DNA from: Roseomonas marmotae
Lineage (GTDB): Bacteria > Pseudomonadota > Alphaproteobacteria > Acetobacterales > Acetobacteraceae
NCBI RefSeq assembly: GCF_017654485.1
Contig: NZ_CP061091.1
Location: 1,625,501 to 1,689,500 of the forward strand
Direction: 5' to 3'
DNA: 64,000 bases
Below are positions 16,917 through 25,911 of the stretch, piece after piece. The translations under genes were made by a program, and so were the position numbers. Position 1 is the first letter of the stretch; every line of letters starts with the position of its first letter. The notes below the pieces were generated by a model. The model worked only from the letters and a program-made list of their open reading frames with translations. It was not told where the DNA came from and ran no database searches.

Positions 16917-18018
16917 GGATGTCTTCCTGTCCCGGGGGGCAGAGAGGGTCGGGGCGCAGGCTCAGCGGGCCAGCCTGCGTGGCGAAGTCCTGCAACGCGC
17001 CCGGCCAGTCCCGCAGGGCGGCGCAGATGGCGGGCTGTGCGGTCAGCACCAGCCTGGCCCCTGGCCGCGCCGCCGCCTGCCGCAGGCCGCGCCGCAGCGC
17101 CGCCAGTCCGCGTGTCAGGGCAGAAGGTGGATGGCCGAGGACCTCGTGCAAGGGGGGCAGCACCCGCCGGCGTTGCAGCTCGATCAGCCCGAGGCCGGTG
17201 ACGCCGACCACGCGCAGGTCCGGGTCGGCACCCGCGGCCTCCTGCATCGCCGGCAGCAGCGCCTTGCGACGGGCCATGGGCAGCCCGGCCATATCCACCA
17301 GGATGGCGCCGGCCAGGTGGCGCAGGCGGATCTGCCGCGCCACCTCGGCCAGGGCGGCGCGGTTCAGGGCCAGATGGGCCCCCGCGTCCCGGCTGCCGGC
17401 CTGGGTGCCGGCATCGACATCGATGGCGACCAGGGCGGGGGTGGGATGGATGCGCAGCCGGCCGCCGCCGGGCAGCGCCACATCGGGGCCGGAGAGTTCC
17501 TCGAACTCGCCCTCCAGCGCATCGTCGAAGGCCGGGGTGGGGGAGAGGGTGACGCGCGCCGCGCCCAGCGCCGCGCGCAGCCGCGCGACGGTGGCGGCGC
17601 TGTCGGCGCGCAGCGGGGCATCGGGGTATTGCGCCGCCAGCCGCAGCGGTGCGTCCGGCCCGCGGGCGAGCAGGCGAAGCGGTCCTGTCACCGGCTCCGG
17701 CGGCGGGCGCAGGGCGAGGCGCGGGCCCTTGCCGCCTTGGGCGGCGCGGGTGATGGCCACGCGCAGCCATTCGCCCTCCGTGCGGCCTCTGGCGCCCTCC
17801 GAATCCGGCAGGAAGCCGGTCTCGCCGCCCGCCAGGGCCACGAAGGCCCCGGCCATGGCGGGCGCGCGGGCGGCGAGGCGCCCGACATGCAGGTCGCCGA
17901 TGCCGTCCGGCCGGGCCGGGCGCTCGATGAAGGCGGCCTCCAGCCGGTCATTCCGCAGCAGTGCCGTGCGCTGCTCGCCGGGGGAGGTGCTGACGAAGAT
18001 CAGCACCGGGCCCGTCAT
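16906..18018 (-). CDS. Ribonuclease E/G family protein, short form
   Basis: The 370-residue protein keeps the S1-like start ([20 protein letters not shown]) and the two acidic sites of the catalytic domain, LVAIDVDAG and [10 protein letters not shown]. It is shorter than E. coli RNase G (about 490) and lacks a visible CxxC zinc link. It fits the small RNase G-like proteins next to maf and yacG in alphaproteobacteria. It probably processes rRNA or mRNA. Its start overlaps the maf stop by four bases. Confidence 0.85.
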   Translation of the reverse strand: MTGPVLIFVSTSPGEQRTALLRNDRLEAAFIERPARPDGIGDLHVGRLAARAPAMAGAFVALAGGETGFLPDSEGARGRTEGEWLRVAITRAAQGGKGPRLALRPPPEPVTGPLRLLARGPDAPLRLAAQYPDAPLRADSAATVARLRAALGAARVTLSPTPAFDDALEGEFEELSGPDVALPGGGRLRIHPTPALVAIDVDAGTQAGSRDAGAHLALNRAALAEVARQIRLRHLAGAILVDMAGLPMARRKALLPAMQEAAGADPDLRVVGVTGLGLIELQRRRVLPPLHEVLGHPPSALTRGLAALRRGLRQAAARPGARLVLTAQPAICAALRDWPGALQDFATQAGPLSLRPDPLCPPGQEDIHAE

Positions 18019-18605
18019 GGGCGCAGCCAGCCAATGCCCCGCAGCAGCTGCGCCGTTTCGAACAACGGCAGGCCGATCACGTTGGAATGGCTGCCGGCGA
18101 GGAAGCGCACGAACATCTCGGCCGATTCCTGGATGGTATAGCCGCCGGCTTTACCCTTCCATTCGCCCGAGGCGATGTAGGCATCGACCTGCTGCTGGGT
18201 CAGCCGCTGAAAGGTGACGATGCTCTCCACCAGCCGGGTCAGCACGCGGCCATCGGGCAGCGCCAGCGCCACCCCCGTGGTGACGCGGTGCCGGCGGCCG
18301 GAGAGCAGGCCGAGGCAGTCACGCGCCTCCCGCTCGGTCTCCGCCTTGGGCAGGATGCGGCGCCCGACGCCCACCACCGTATCGGCGGCCAGCACCAGGC
18401 AGTCGGGGACCTGCGGCGCCACCGCCGCGGCCTTGGCACGGGAAAGGCGGGCGGCCAACTGACGCGGCAGCTCGTCCTTCAGCGGCGTTTCGTCGATCTC
18501 GGAGACCAGGATGCGGTCGGGCGTGATGCCGATCCGCGCCAACAGGTCCACACGGCGCGGGCTACCACTGGCCAGCACCAGGGGCGGGCGGGTCGCAGCA
18601 GCCAC
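18015..18605 (-). CDS. maf: Maf nucleoside triphosphate pyrophosphatase
   Basis: The 196-residue protein has the Maf signature near its start (LVLASGSPRR). It also has the acidic catalytic segment LAADTVVGVGRRILPKAE and the later GGYTIQESAEMFV. Maf proteins hydrolyse non-canonical or excess nucleotides to monophosphates and affect cell division. It overlaps the downstream RNase gene by four bases and follows infA by 31 bp. Confidence 0.95.
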   Translation of the reverse strand: MAAATRPPLVLASGSPRRVDLLARIGITPDRILVSEIDETPLKDELPRQLAARLSRAKAAAVAPQVPDCLVLAADTVVGVGRRILPKAETEREARDCLGLLSGRRHRVTTGVALALPDGRVLTRLVESIVTFQRLTQQQVDAYIASGEWKGKAGGYTIQESAEMFVRFLAGSHSNVIGLPLFETAQLLRGIGWLRP

Positions 18606-18636
18606 CTTACGTCCTTACTTCAGTCCGTCCGGACAA

Positions 18637-18855
18637 TTACTTGAACCGGAAGGTGATGCGGCCCTTGGTGAGGTCGTATGGCGTCATCTCGACATTCACG
18701 CGGTCGCCGGCCAGCACGCGGATGCGGTTCTTCCGCATCTTCCCGCTGGTATGGGCCAGGACCATGTGCTCGTTGTCCAGCTTGACGCGGAACATCGCGT
18801 TGGGCAGCAGTTCAACGACTTGGCCGCTGAACTCGATCATATCTTCTTTCGACAT
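18637..18855 (-). CDS. infA: Translation initiation factor IF-1
   Basis: This 72-residue protein is a canonical single-domain S1-fold IF-1, beginning [20 protein letters not shown] and containing [17 protein letters not shown] and [14 protein letters not shown]. It binds the ribosomal A site during initiation. The shorter ATG at 18855 matches the universal family start, although the frame is open 19 codons further. Confidence 0.98.
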   Translation of the reverse strand: MSKEDMIEFSGQVVELLPNAMFRVKLDNEHMVLAHTSGKMRKNRIRVLAGDRVNVEMTPYDLTKGRITFRFK

Positions 18856-18999
18856 CAGACCTCTATTATCGCCGGAAGCGGGGCATTGGAGTTGTGCAGG
18901 CCATTCAGGCATGCGGTGGCGCCCGCCGCTGGCAGGTGCCGGAGATTCACCGCCGGAACATGATGGCGCGAAAGGCGCCGGTCAAGGACAGGCTCTTCC

Positions 19000-20286
19000 T
19001 CACAACCGCATGGCGATGCTGCGGGCATGGGCATCCAGGCCCTCGGCCTCGGCCAGGCGCACCGCGTCGGGGCCGATGGCGCGCAATCCACGCTCCTGCG
19101 GCTCGATCCAGGTGGTGCGCTTGAGGAAGTCGAAGACCGAGAGGCCGGAGGCGAAGCGCGCCGTGCGGCCGGTGGGCAGGACGTGGTTGGGACCGGCGAT
19201 GTAGTCGCCCAGCGCCTCCGGGCAGAAGCCGCCCAGGAAGGCGGCGCCGGCATGGCGGATGCGGGCGAAGAGCGCGCGGGGCTCGGCCACCAGCAGTTCC
19301 AGATGCTCCGGCGCCAGGCGGTCGGAGAGGCTTGCCGCCTCCTCAAGGTCGCGGGTGACGATGATGGCGCCGTTGCGGGCCCAGCTTTCCCCGGCGATGG
19401 CGGCGCGGGGCAGGCTTCTCAGCGCATCCTCCACGGCCAGGGCCACGGCATCGGCCAGGGTGGGGCTGTCGGTGATCAGGATGGACTGGGCGCTCTCGTC
19501 ATGCTCGGCCTGGGCCAGCAGGTCCATGGCGACCCGCGCCGGGTCCTGCGCCGCATCGGCGATGACGACGACCTCGGAGGGGCCGGCGATGGAATCGATG
19601 CCGACGCGGCCGAAGACCTGCCGCTTGGCCTCGGCCACATAGGCATTGCCGGGGCCGGCCACGCGGTCCACGGGCGCGATGGAGGCGGTACCCCAGGCCA
19701 GGGCGGCGATGGCCTGGGCGCCGCCGATGCGCCAGATCTCGGTCACGCCGGCACGGCGGGCGGCGGCCAGCACCAGCGGGTTCAGCACGCCGTCGGGGGT
19801 GGGGACGCACATGGCGACCCGCGCGACACCTGCCACCCGCGCCGGGATGGCGTTCATGAGCACGGAGGAGGGATAGGCCGCCTTGCCGCCGGGGACATAG
19901 ATGCCGACGGCGTCGATGGCGTTCCAGCGCATGCCCAGCGTGAGCCCGGCCGGATCGTCCAGCTCCAGGTCCCGCGGCAGCTGCGCGCGGTGAAAGGCCT
20001 CGATGCGCGTGGCGGCATGGTCCAGCGCCGCGATCAGGGCGGGGTCGCAGGCCGCCACGGCCGCCTCGATCTCGGCCGCCGTCACCTTCAAGGCGGCGGG
20101 GCCGGCGGGGGTCCAGCGGTCGAAGCGCGCGGTCAGCTCCAGCAGGGCGGCATCGCCCTCCCGCCGCACCTGGGCAATGATCCCGGCGACGGCGGCATCG
20201 ACCCGCGCGGTGGTGTCCCGCGCCATGTCCAGCAGCGCGGCAAAGCCGGCCTCGAAACCGGCCTCGCGGGTATCCAGGCGGATCAT
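19000..20286 (-). CDS. hisD: Histidinol dehydrogenase
   Basis: The 428-residue zinc enzyme catalyses the last two steps of histidine synthesis. Family motifs include GIYVPGGKAAYPSSVLMNAIPA, the region around DSIAGPSEVVVIAD, QAEHDESAQSILIT and the GDYIAGPNHVLPT segment. The start overlaps the hisG stop in an ATGA arrangement, so the two are translationally coupled. In many alphaproteobacteria hisG, hisD and infA form one unit, as here. Confidence 0.97.
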   Translation of the reverse strand: MIRLDTREAGFEAGFAALLDMARDTTARVDAAVAGIIAQVRREGDAALLELTARFDRWTPAGPAALKVTAAEIEAAVAACDPALIAALDHAATRIEAFHRAQLPRDLELDDPAGLTLGMRWNAIDAVGIYVPGGKAAYPSSVLMNAIPARVAGVARVAMCVPTPDGVLNPLVLAAARRAGVTEIWRIGGAQAIAALAWGTASIAPVDRVAGPGNAYVAEAKRQVFGRVGIDSIAGPSEVVVIADAAQDPARVAMDLLAQAEHDESAQSILITDSPTLADAVALAVEDALRSLPRAAIAGESWARNGAIIVTRDLEEAASLSDRLAPEHLELLVAEPRALFARIRHAGAAFLGGFCPEALGDYIAGPNHVLPTGRTARFASGLSVFDFLKRTTWIEPQERGLRAIGPDAVRLAEAEGLDAHARSIAMRL

Positions 20287-20975
20287 GCGGCCTCCAGCGC
20301 CGCGCGGAAGCGGGCCAGCCAGGCGCCGATGGCCTCCGGCTGGGTCTTCAGCGCCGTGCGGTTGACGATCAGGCGGGAGGTGACCTGGGCGATCACCTCC
20401 GTCTCCACCAGCCCATTGGCCTTCAGGGTGGAGCCGGTCTGCACGAGGTCGACGATGAGGTTGGACAGGCCCATGGCGGGCGCCAGTTCCATCGCCCCGT
20501 TCAAGTGCACCACTTCCGCCTGGATGCCGCGCGCCGCGAAGTGGCGGCGGGCGATATTGGGGTATTTGGTGGCGACGGCGACGCGGGAGAGGCGGGCGCG
20601 GTCGGCCGCCCGCTGGCCGACGGGCTCGGCCACGCTGACGCGGCACCTGCCGATGCCGAGGTCGAGTGGCGCGTAGATCTCGGGATAGTCGAATTCCATC
20701 AGCACATCGGCGCCGCAGATGCCGATCTGCGCCGCGCCGAAGGCCACGAAGGTGGCGACGTCGAAGCTCCGCACCCGCACCACGTCCAGCGCGGGGTTGT
20801 TGGTCTCGAAACGCAGGCGTCGGCTGCCCTCGTCGTTGAAGTCGGCGGCGGGGACGATGCCGCTGCGGGCCAGCACCGGCCCCAGTTCCTTCAGGATCCG
20901 CCCCTTGGGCAGCGCCAGGACGAGGGGCTGGGCGGCCTGGTCGAGGCCGGTTTTTTCGTTGATGGGCAGGTCCAT
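20283..20975 (-). CDS. hisG: ATP phosphoribosyltransferase, short form
   Basis: The 230-residue protein catalyses the first step of histidine synthesis. Motifs include LVLALPKGRILKE, GICGADVLMEFD and the phosphate-binding DLVQTGSTLKANGL. Its length marks it as the short HisG form, which lacks the regulatory domain and needs HisZ as partner; no hisZ is in this window. The ATG at 20975 is used; a GTG at 20990 would add five residues. Neither has a strong ribosome site. Confidence 0.95.
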   Translation of the reverse strand: MDLPINEKTGLDQAAQPLVLALPKGRILKELGPVLARSGIVPAADFNDEGSRRLRFETNNPALDVVRVRSFDVATFVAFGAAQIGICGADVLMEFDYPEIYAPLDLGIGRCRVSVAEPVGQRAADRARLSRVAVATKYPNIARRHFAARGIQAEVVHLNGAMELAPAMGLSNLIVDLVQTGSTLKANGLVETEVIAQVTSRLIVNRTALKTQPEAIGAWLARFRAALEAA

Positions 20976-21011
20976 GGGGAATTTTACCACCCGGCAGATT
21001 GCGGAGTCATG

Positions 21012-22271
21012 TCACTCACGCAGACGTTCGATGTCGGCGCCGACGCCCGCCAGCTTCTGCTCCACCTGCTCATAGCCGCGGTCCAGGTGATAGACGCGGT
21101 TGACCACCGTGTCCCCCTGCGCCGCGAGGCCCGCGATGATGAGGGAGACGGAGGCGCGAAGGTCGGTCGCCATGACCGGCGCGCCGGTCAGGCGGGAGAC
21201 GCCGCGCACGATGGCGGAGGAGCCATGGGCGTTGATGCGCGCGCCCATCCGGGTCAGCTCCGGCACATGCATGAAGCGGTTCTCGAAGATCGTCTCGGTG
21301 ATCATCGAGGCGCCCTCGGCCACCGCCATCAGCGCCATGAACTGGGCCTGCATGTCCGTGGCGAAGCCGGGGAAGGGCTCGGTGATGGCATCCACGCCGC
21401 GCAGCCCGTCGACGCGGGCGACGCGCAGCCCGGCATCCTCCTGCGTCAGCTCCACGCCGGCCTCGCGCAGATTGGCGGCGCAGGCGCCGAAGATCTCCTG
21501 CCGCACGCCTTTCAGCAGCACCTCGCCGCCCGTGATGGCGGCGGCGCAGGCGAAGGTGCCGGCCTCGATGCGGTCGGGCAGGATGGGGTGGGTGGTGCCG
21601 TGCAGGCTCTCCACCCCCTCGATCACGAGGCGGTCACTGCCGATGCCCTCGATATTGGCGCCCATGGCCACCAGGCAGGTGGCGAGGTCGCAGATCTCCG
21701 GCTCGCGCGCCGCATTGACCAGGGTGGTGGTGCCGCGCGCCAGGGTCGCGGCCATCAGCAGATTCTCGGTGGCGCCGACGGAGACCTGCGGGAAGAGGAT
21801 GCGGGCGCCCTTCAGCCCTTCCGGCGCGCTGGCATGGACATAGCCGCCCTCGAGGTCGATGCGCGCGCCCATGGCCTCCAGCCCCTTCAGGTGGAGGTCC
21901 ACTGGGCGGGTGCCGATGGCGCAGCCGCCGGGCAGGGAGACGCGGGCCTCGCGGTAGCGGGCCAGCAGCGGGCCCAGCACCAGGATGGAGGCGCGCATCT
22001 TGCGCACGAGGTCGTAGGGGGCCTCGAGATTGGTGGCCTCGCCTTCCAGGCGGATGTGGCGGCCGGCCCGGTCATGCTCCACCCGCAGCCCGTGCTGGGC
22101 CAGCAGGGCCGCCATGGTCACCACGTCGGACAGGGCCGGAGCATTGGTGAGGGTCACGCCCTCCCCGGTGAGCAGGGCGGTCGCCATCAGCGGCAGGGCG
22201 GCGTTCTTGGCCCCCCCGATGGCGATGCTGCCCTTCAGGGTGCGGCCACCCCGGATGCGGATGCGATCCAT
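21012..22271 (-). CDS. murA: UDP-N-acetylglucosamine 1-carboxyvinyltransferase
   Basis: The 419-residue enzyme transfers enolpyruvate to UDP-GlcNAc, the first committed step of peptidoglycan synthesis. Lys22/Asn23 in GGAKNAALP bind substrate. Cys117 in [16 protein letters not shown] is the active-site residue, which is also the fosfomycin target. It follows dcd by 15 bp and precedes hisG by 36 bp in the same direction. Confidence 0.98.
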   Translation of the reverse strand: MDRIRIRGGRTLKGSIAIGGAKNAALPLMATALLTGEGVTLTNAPALSDVVTMAALLAQHGLRVEHDRAGRHIRLEGEATNLEAPYDLVRKMRASILVLGPLLARYREARVSLPGGCAIGTRPVDLHLKGLEAMGARIDLEGGYVHASAPEGLKGARILFPQVSVGATENLLMAATLARGTTTLVNAAREPEICDLATCLVAMGANIEGIGSDRLVIEGVESLHGTTHPILPDRIEAGTFACAAAITGGEVLLKGVRQEIFGACAANLREAGVELTQEDAGLRVARVDGLRGVDAITEPFPGFATDMQAQFMALMAVAEGASMITETIFENRFMHVPELTRMGARINAHGSSAIVRGVSRLTGAPVMATDLRASVSLIIAGLAAQGDTVVNRVYHLDRGYEQVEQKLAGVGADIERLRE

Positions 22272-22286
22272 GGACTCGTCTCCCCC

Positions 22287-22841
22287 TTACAGCCGCGGCA
22301 AGGCGACGCCGCGCTGCCCCATGTACTTCCCCTTGCGGTCAGCATAGGAGACATCCGGCGGCGCCGAGCCCTGGAGGAAGAGGAACTGGCAGATGCCCTC
22401 ATTCGCGTAGATGCGGGCGGGCAGGGGGGTGGTGTTGCTGATCTCGATCGTCACCTGTCCCTCCCATTCCGGCTCCAGGGGCGTGACATTCACGATCAGG
22501 CCGCAGCGGGCGTAGGTGGACTTGCCCAGGCAGATGACCAGCACGTCGCGCGGCACGCGGAAATATTCGACCGTATGGGCCAGCGCGAAGGAATTGGGCG
22601 GGATGATGCAGGTATCGCCCCGGCGGGTGACGAAGCTGCCCTCGGCGAAATTTTTGGGATCCACCAGCGCGTTGTCGACATTGGTGAAGATCTTGAACTC
22701 GTCGGCCAGCCGGGCGTCGTAGCCGTAGGAGGAGAGGCCGTAGGAGATCACGCCCTCCCGCCGCTGGTTCTCCACGAAGGGTTCGATCATGCCTTGCTCG
22801 GTGGCCATCCGACGGATCCAGTGATCGGGCATGATGGACAT
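22287..22841 (-). CDS. dcd: dCTP deaminase
   Basis: The 184-residue protein matches dCTP deaminase, which makes dUTP for thymidylate synthesis. Motifs include [34 protein letters not shown] and the active-site region [19 protein letters not shown]. It is the upstream gene of the murA-hisGD-infA-maf run. Confidence 0.97.
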   Translation of the reverse strand: MSIMPDHWIRRMATEQGMIEPFVENQRREGVISYGLSSYGYDARLADEFKIFTNVDNALVDPKNFAEGSFVTRRGDTCIIPPNSFALAHTVEYFRVPRDVLVICLGKSTYARCGLIVNVTPLEPEWEGQVTIEISNTTPLPARIYANEGICQFLFLQGSAPPDVSYADRKGKYMGQRGVALPRL

Positions 22842-22961
22842 GGGCAGGCTCTTCCGTGGCGTCTGTGCAGGAGAGGGCGCGCGCCGGCAAGGGAGCGCAC
22901 GCGGAGGGGCGCCGGGGTCTACCGCAGCGCCGCCGTAGCCGCAACTGATGGCGGGATAGGG

Positions 22962-23150
22962 CTAGCCCTGCTCAGTCTCGCCTGGAGGGACGTCTCCGGG
23001 GGCGGGGGGCTGGACGGCCTCGCGGGCGCGGGACTGGGCCTTGCGGCGACGCAGGTTCTCGCGCAGCGCGGCGGCGAGGCGCGCCTGCGCCTCAGCGGCG
23101 CGACGCTGTGCGGGGGTAGCCGGGGGGGCTGAACCTGAAGACTTGGTCAT
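22962..23150 (-). CDS. Small conserved-type basic protein of unknown function
   Basis: The 62-residue protein has a charged helical centre (QRRAAEAQARLAAALRENLRR followed by RKAQ) and a Pro/Gly-rich tail. Similar short proteins with a LRENLRRRKAQ core are, as I recall, common in alphaproteobacteria, but no function is known to me. It sits between tRNA-Thr and dcd on the same strand. No signal peptide or membrane segment is seen. Confidence 0.65.
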   Translation of the reverse strand: MTKSSGSAPPATPAQRRAAEAQARLAAALRENLRRRKAQSRAREAVQPPAPGDVPPGETEQG

Positions 23151-23193
23151 CCGGGCGATGGATCTTGCCGATGCACGGAAAGGCCGTTGGTGA

Positions 23194-23268
<75 letters not shown>

Positions 23269-23659
23269 TTACGCCGCGAAAGCGAGGCGGTTCCTAGGGG
23301 GCGGCGCGGCGCCGCGCAAGACCCATTCTGAACGAAAACGCGCCGGGAGGGGGGCGGGCGAGCCGATTTCTGCCATCCAGCGGACCTGCGGTCATGATAC
23401 CTGCCTTACCGTAAGTGGGACGGGCCGGAGCCAGCATGGCTGCCAGCTCTCGTCAGGGTGCGCCGCAGGCATCGGGGGCAGGGCGGCTCAGCCGGAGCCA
23501 TGCCCGGCTATCCCTTCTCCATCTTGAGCTTCGGCAAGGCTGAACCCCGACCGGTCCTGCCGCCAGGTCCCCGCCTGGGAGAGCGGGGCCGGCGAGCAGC
23601 AGGGGTCTGGAAATAACCCGGAAGCGCCCTGAACCTCGCCAGAAGGAGGATAAGCTGTT
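23269..23659. other. Intergenic region without a supported gene
   Basis: These 391 bp hold no convincing coding region. A perfect 14-bp palindrome (GCGCGGCGCCGCGC) lies at 23304-23317, and the inverted repeat CTTAC-C-GTAAG at 23405-23415. The right end must contain the promoter of the leader-peptide gene, but I could not identify its elements. Confidence 0.5.
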
Positions 23660-24016
23660 ATGGCGCCGCAACATCACGCGATCGGGAGCGCCATGCCGAC
23701 CCTGAAGTCTCTCAGCTGCGCTGAACTCGACTTGATCGTGGGAGGCACCGGCCTGGCCGATCTGGCGGCCGCTGGCTCCGCTCCGAATCAGCCTGCGTCA
23801 TTCGCCCTTGCCGGTGAGGGCGCCGATCCTCTCCCTGCAGAGGACCCTGCAGCAGGGTTCGGACTCCTCCAAGTCACCAGCGCCAACAGCGGACCGGGGC
23901 GGGGCGTCGCCGTACCCGGCGGTACTGTCTTGGTTCCCGTTACCGATTTTGGTCCCGGCGAAGGCGTGCCCTTCTTCATTTTGGGGGAGGGCGGCTCCGA
24001 CACCGTGCTGGTGTAA
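23660..24016 (+). CDS. Peptide with a bacteriocin-type double-glycine leader
   Basis: The 118-residue product contains LSCAELDLIVGG at residues 18-29, an exact match to the LSxxELxxIxGG consensus. That consensus is the leader cleaved by C39-peptidase ABC exporters during export of bacteriocins and microcins. The rest is Gly/Ala/Pro-rich, acidic and Cys-free, with hydrophobic segments near the end. AAGGAGG stands ten bases before the ATG at 23660; an in-frame ATG at 23693 would give an 18-residue leader. No exporter, immunity or modifying gene is in the window. It could be an orphan bacteriocin-like precursor or another secreted peptide. Confidence 0.6.
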   Translation: MAPQHHAIGSAMPTLKSLSCAELDLIVGGTGLADLAAAGSAPNQPASFALAGEGADPLPAEDPAAGFGLLQVTSANSGPGRGVAVPGGTVLVPVTDFGPGEGVPFFILGEGGSDTVLV

Positions 24017-24064
24017 GCGCCGCGTCGTGCCACGCCCGCCCCCGGGGCAGATCAGGCTGAGCCG

Positions 24065-24193
24065 TTACTGGTAGCCGCCCGTCTTCTCCCGCTCCTTCGC
24101 CGCGTCTTCCTGGGCTTTCTCGTCCACCGGCTTCTCGGCGGGCGCGGGCTGCTGGTTCTGGCCGCCCTGCTTCTGCTTGTCGGATTCGGACAT
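24065..24193 (-). CDS. 42-residue hydrophilic protein, probable stress protein
   Basis: This short gene encodes a 42-residue, highly charged protein. It begins MSESDKQKQGGQNQQPAPAE and ends EREKTGGYQ. It has no hydrophobic core and is probably disordered, as many small stress proteins are. It has a strong ribosome site (AGAGGAGG, nine bases upstream) and an exact EcfG-type promoter whose start site would leave a leader of about 23 nt. I do not recognise the family. Confidence 0.7.
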   Translation of the reverse strand: MSESDKQKQGGQNQQPAPAEKPVDEKAQEDAAKEREKTGGYQ

Positions 24194-24223
24194 GGCGCAT
24201 CGCCTCCTCTGCTGTGGGAGGAG

Positions 24224-24249
24224 AACGCGGGGCGGTGGGGGAGGGTTCC
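24224..24249 (-). promoter_or_regulatory. EcfG-type general-stress promoter
   Basis: On the minus strand GGAAC (24249-24245), a 17-bp spacer and CGTT (24227-24224) exactly match the EcfG consensus. The predicted start site near 24216 is followed by a perfect ribosome site and the 42-residue gene. Confidence 0.7.
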
Positions 24250-24290
24250 GTGCGGGGCAGTCAGCCCTGGTGCCGCTCGCACCCGCCAGC

Positions 24291-24797
24291 TCATAGAACA
24301 GCCCGCCCGCCCGGCCGGTATTCGATATGGGCGCTGCCGTCGAAATAGCCGGGCAGGGCGCGCTGAACCATGAGCTGCCGAAGTCCGTGTGCTGCGGCGG
24401 CTGGTCGCCGAGCCGCCGGTTTCCCGCCGGGACAGGCGGAAGCTCGCTTCCTCTCCTTCTACCGCTGGCAGGATGCGGCAGGTGAGTTCCGCGCGGCCGG
24501 GATCGGCGGACAGGGCGCCGTGTTTGGCGGCATTGGTCGCCAACTCGTCCAGCGCCAGGATCAGGGCCAGAATGCAGCGGGAGGAAAGGTGCAGCGGCGG
24601 GCTGCCAATCTGGAACTGCCTGCCATTGTCATGCGGCAGCAGAGTCCGGCCGACCACCTCGTGAATCCCGGCGTCTTGAACTGCGGGTCCAGCAAGGTGC
24701 AGGGGGTGCGGGAGAGGGCGATCATCCGCTCCTCCAGCGCCGCCCGTGCCTCGGTGAGAGGTGGCTTGGCATACTCCCCGCCGCGGCCCTGCTCCAC
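24291..24797 (-). pseudogene. Decayed C-terminal fragment of an HWE-type histidine kinase
   Basis: Three minus-strand frames each carry part of one HWE-family kinase. The first has LTEARAALEERMIALSRT at about 24690-24760. The second has ILALILALDELATNAAKHGA at about 24500-24570, the HWE ATPase N-box. The third has VQRALPGYFDGSAHIEYRPG ending at 24291. The order is right for one protein, so at least two frameshifts separate the pieces. The sensor and dimerisation parts are missing. The fragment abuts the phage lysozyme gene, so insertion or deletion there may have broken it. HWE kinases often feed the PhyR general-stress pathway. Confidence 0.7.
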
Positions 24798-24805
24798 GCA
24801 GTGGC

Positions 24806-25255
24806 TCAGCCCGCGCGCATCATCGCCGCCATGCGCGCGGCCCGCGCCGGGGTCTGGCGGGCCCAGAGTGAGGCCAGCATCCCCTCCGCCGCCGCAGGCC
24901 AGTCGCCGCGCCGCATGGCGGCCAGCGTGCCCTTGAAGCCCAGCAGCCCGGCGAGGCCGAGCTGGAAGGCCATGGCCTGCAGCACCACCTGCCGCGCCTC
25001 GCTTAGCCCGCCGGCCCAGGGCAGCGCCCCTGCCACCTGGGCGCGCACCTCCGACAGGTCGTTCTCCAGCAGGCCCAGGGCTTCGGCCCGGGTGATGCCC
25101 TTGCGGTCCAGGCAGCGGCCGATGCCGATGGTGGGGTGGCCCCGCAGCGCCATGCCGGGGACCAGGGGCTTGCCGGTGGCGTCGTCATAGACGGTCAGGC
25201 GCAGCCCTTCCTCGCGCGCCAGCAGGGCCGCGAGGGGGGAGGGAGCGCCGCTCAT
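24806..25255 (-). CDS. Phage-type lysozyme (GH24, endolysin)
   Basis: The 149-residue protein has the T4-lysozyme-type active-site region: EEGLRLTVYDDATG with the catalytic Glu (residue 15 or 16), then HPTIGIGRCLDRKGIT. It would cleave peptidoglycan. It has no signal peptide and its start overlaps the small membrane protein gene in an ATGA arrangement, as in holin-endolysin pairs. It is the last gene of the phage-derived cassette. Confidence 0.85.
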   Translation of the reverse strand: MSGAPSPLAALLAREEGLRLTVYDDATGKPLVPGMALRGHPTIGIGRCLDRKGITRAEALGLLENDLSEVRAQVAGALPWAGGLSEARQVVLQAMAFQLGLAGLLGFKGTLAAMRRGDWPAAAEGMLASLWARQTPARAARMAAMMRAG

Positions 25256-25434
25256 TCCCGGCTGCCCTTCTGCGCCGGCATGATGGCGGAGATGCCGCCC
25301 AGCAGCAGGATGGAGATATCGACGAAGCCCTGAATCGCGCCCTGATCCGGCGCGATGCCCTTGAGGGCGAAGACCATGACGGCGAGCGAGCGCAGCGTGC
25401 CCGGCTCGGCCAGACGGTCGAGGAGAAAGCGCAT
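25252..25434 (-). CDS. Small membrane protein, putative holin
   Basis: This 60-residue protein has a hydrophobic segment near residues 15-25 and another near 38-52 (FVDISILLLGGISAIMP), with a charged tail. Its position directly before the lysozyme gene, with overlapping start and stop, suggests a holin that lets the enzyme through the membrane. The sequence itself is not diagnostic. Confidence 0.55.
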   Translation of the reverse strand: MRFLLDRLAEPGTLRSLAVMVFALKGIAPDQGAIQGFVDISILLLGGISAIMPAQKGSRE

Positions 25435-25507
25435 CGTTGCATCCTTGCGGAGGAAGGGAGGAAGGCGCCGGCCGCCGGGAGGGGGGAAGGCGGCCGGCGG
25501 GGCGGCG

Positions 25508-25882
25508 CTACTCGGCGCTGAGCGTCAGCGTGCCGGCGGCGATGGTGACGGTGCCGGCGCCCGTGACCGGCGCGTTCTGCGTCAGCGGGCCGAAGGCCAG
25601 CGCATTGCCGCCGGCGGCGGCGTCGTAGAGGCCGATATGCGTCACGGTGCCGGCGCTGCCTGTGAAGACGAAGCGCAGCGCCTCCGCGTTCTGCTGCGTA
25701 CCCGTGCCGGTGAAGATCACCTTCTGCCGCGCGTAGCCATTGCCGGCGGGCTCGCCGGACAGTCCCGCGGCCACGGTGCCGCCGGTGCCCAGCGCCGCGT
25801 AGACGGCGGTGGGCAGGGAAGGGCCGCGGGCGCTGAGGGCGCGTGACAGCAGGTTGCGGGCGTAATCGGTCAGGACGGGCAT
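25508..25882 (-). CDS. Phage tail-fibre-like protein
   Basis: The 124-residue protein starts MPVLTDYARNLLSRAL and continues with a Gly/Thr-rich beta-type sequence (LGTGGTVAAGLSGEPAGNGYA, then VFTGSAGTVTHIGLYDAA). It resembles the small tail-fibre or baseplate-associated proteins found beside prophage tail genes. AAGGAA is upstream of the start. It lies 29 bp after the spike-domain gene on the same strand. Confidence 0.65.
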   Translation of the reverse strand: MPVLTDYARNLLSRALSARGPSLPTAVYAALGTGGTVAAGLSGEPAGNGYARQKVIFTGTGTQQNAEALRFVFTGSAGTVTHIGLYDAAAGGNALAFGPLTQNAPVTGAGTVTIAAGTLTLSAE

Positions 25883-25911
25883 TGCTGTGTTCCTTTCGAA
25901 GGAGGCGTCGT

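Noticed and set aside
23453-23677. Possible 74-residue gene on the minus strand
   Set aside because: Arg/Pro/Ser-rich, no ribosome site, and it overlaps the start of the leader-peptide gene.
23976-24200. 74-residue frame on the minus strand
   Set aside because: It overlaps the 42-residue gene in another frame; its ATG is inside the ribosome-site spacer of that gene and its composition is antisense-like.
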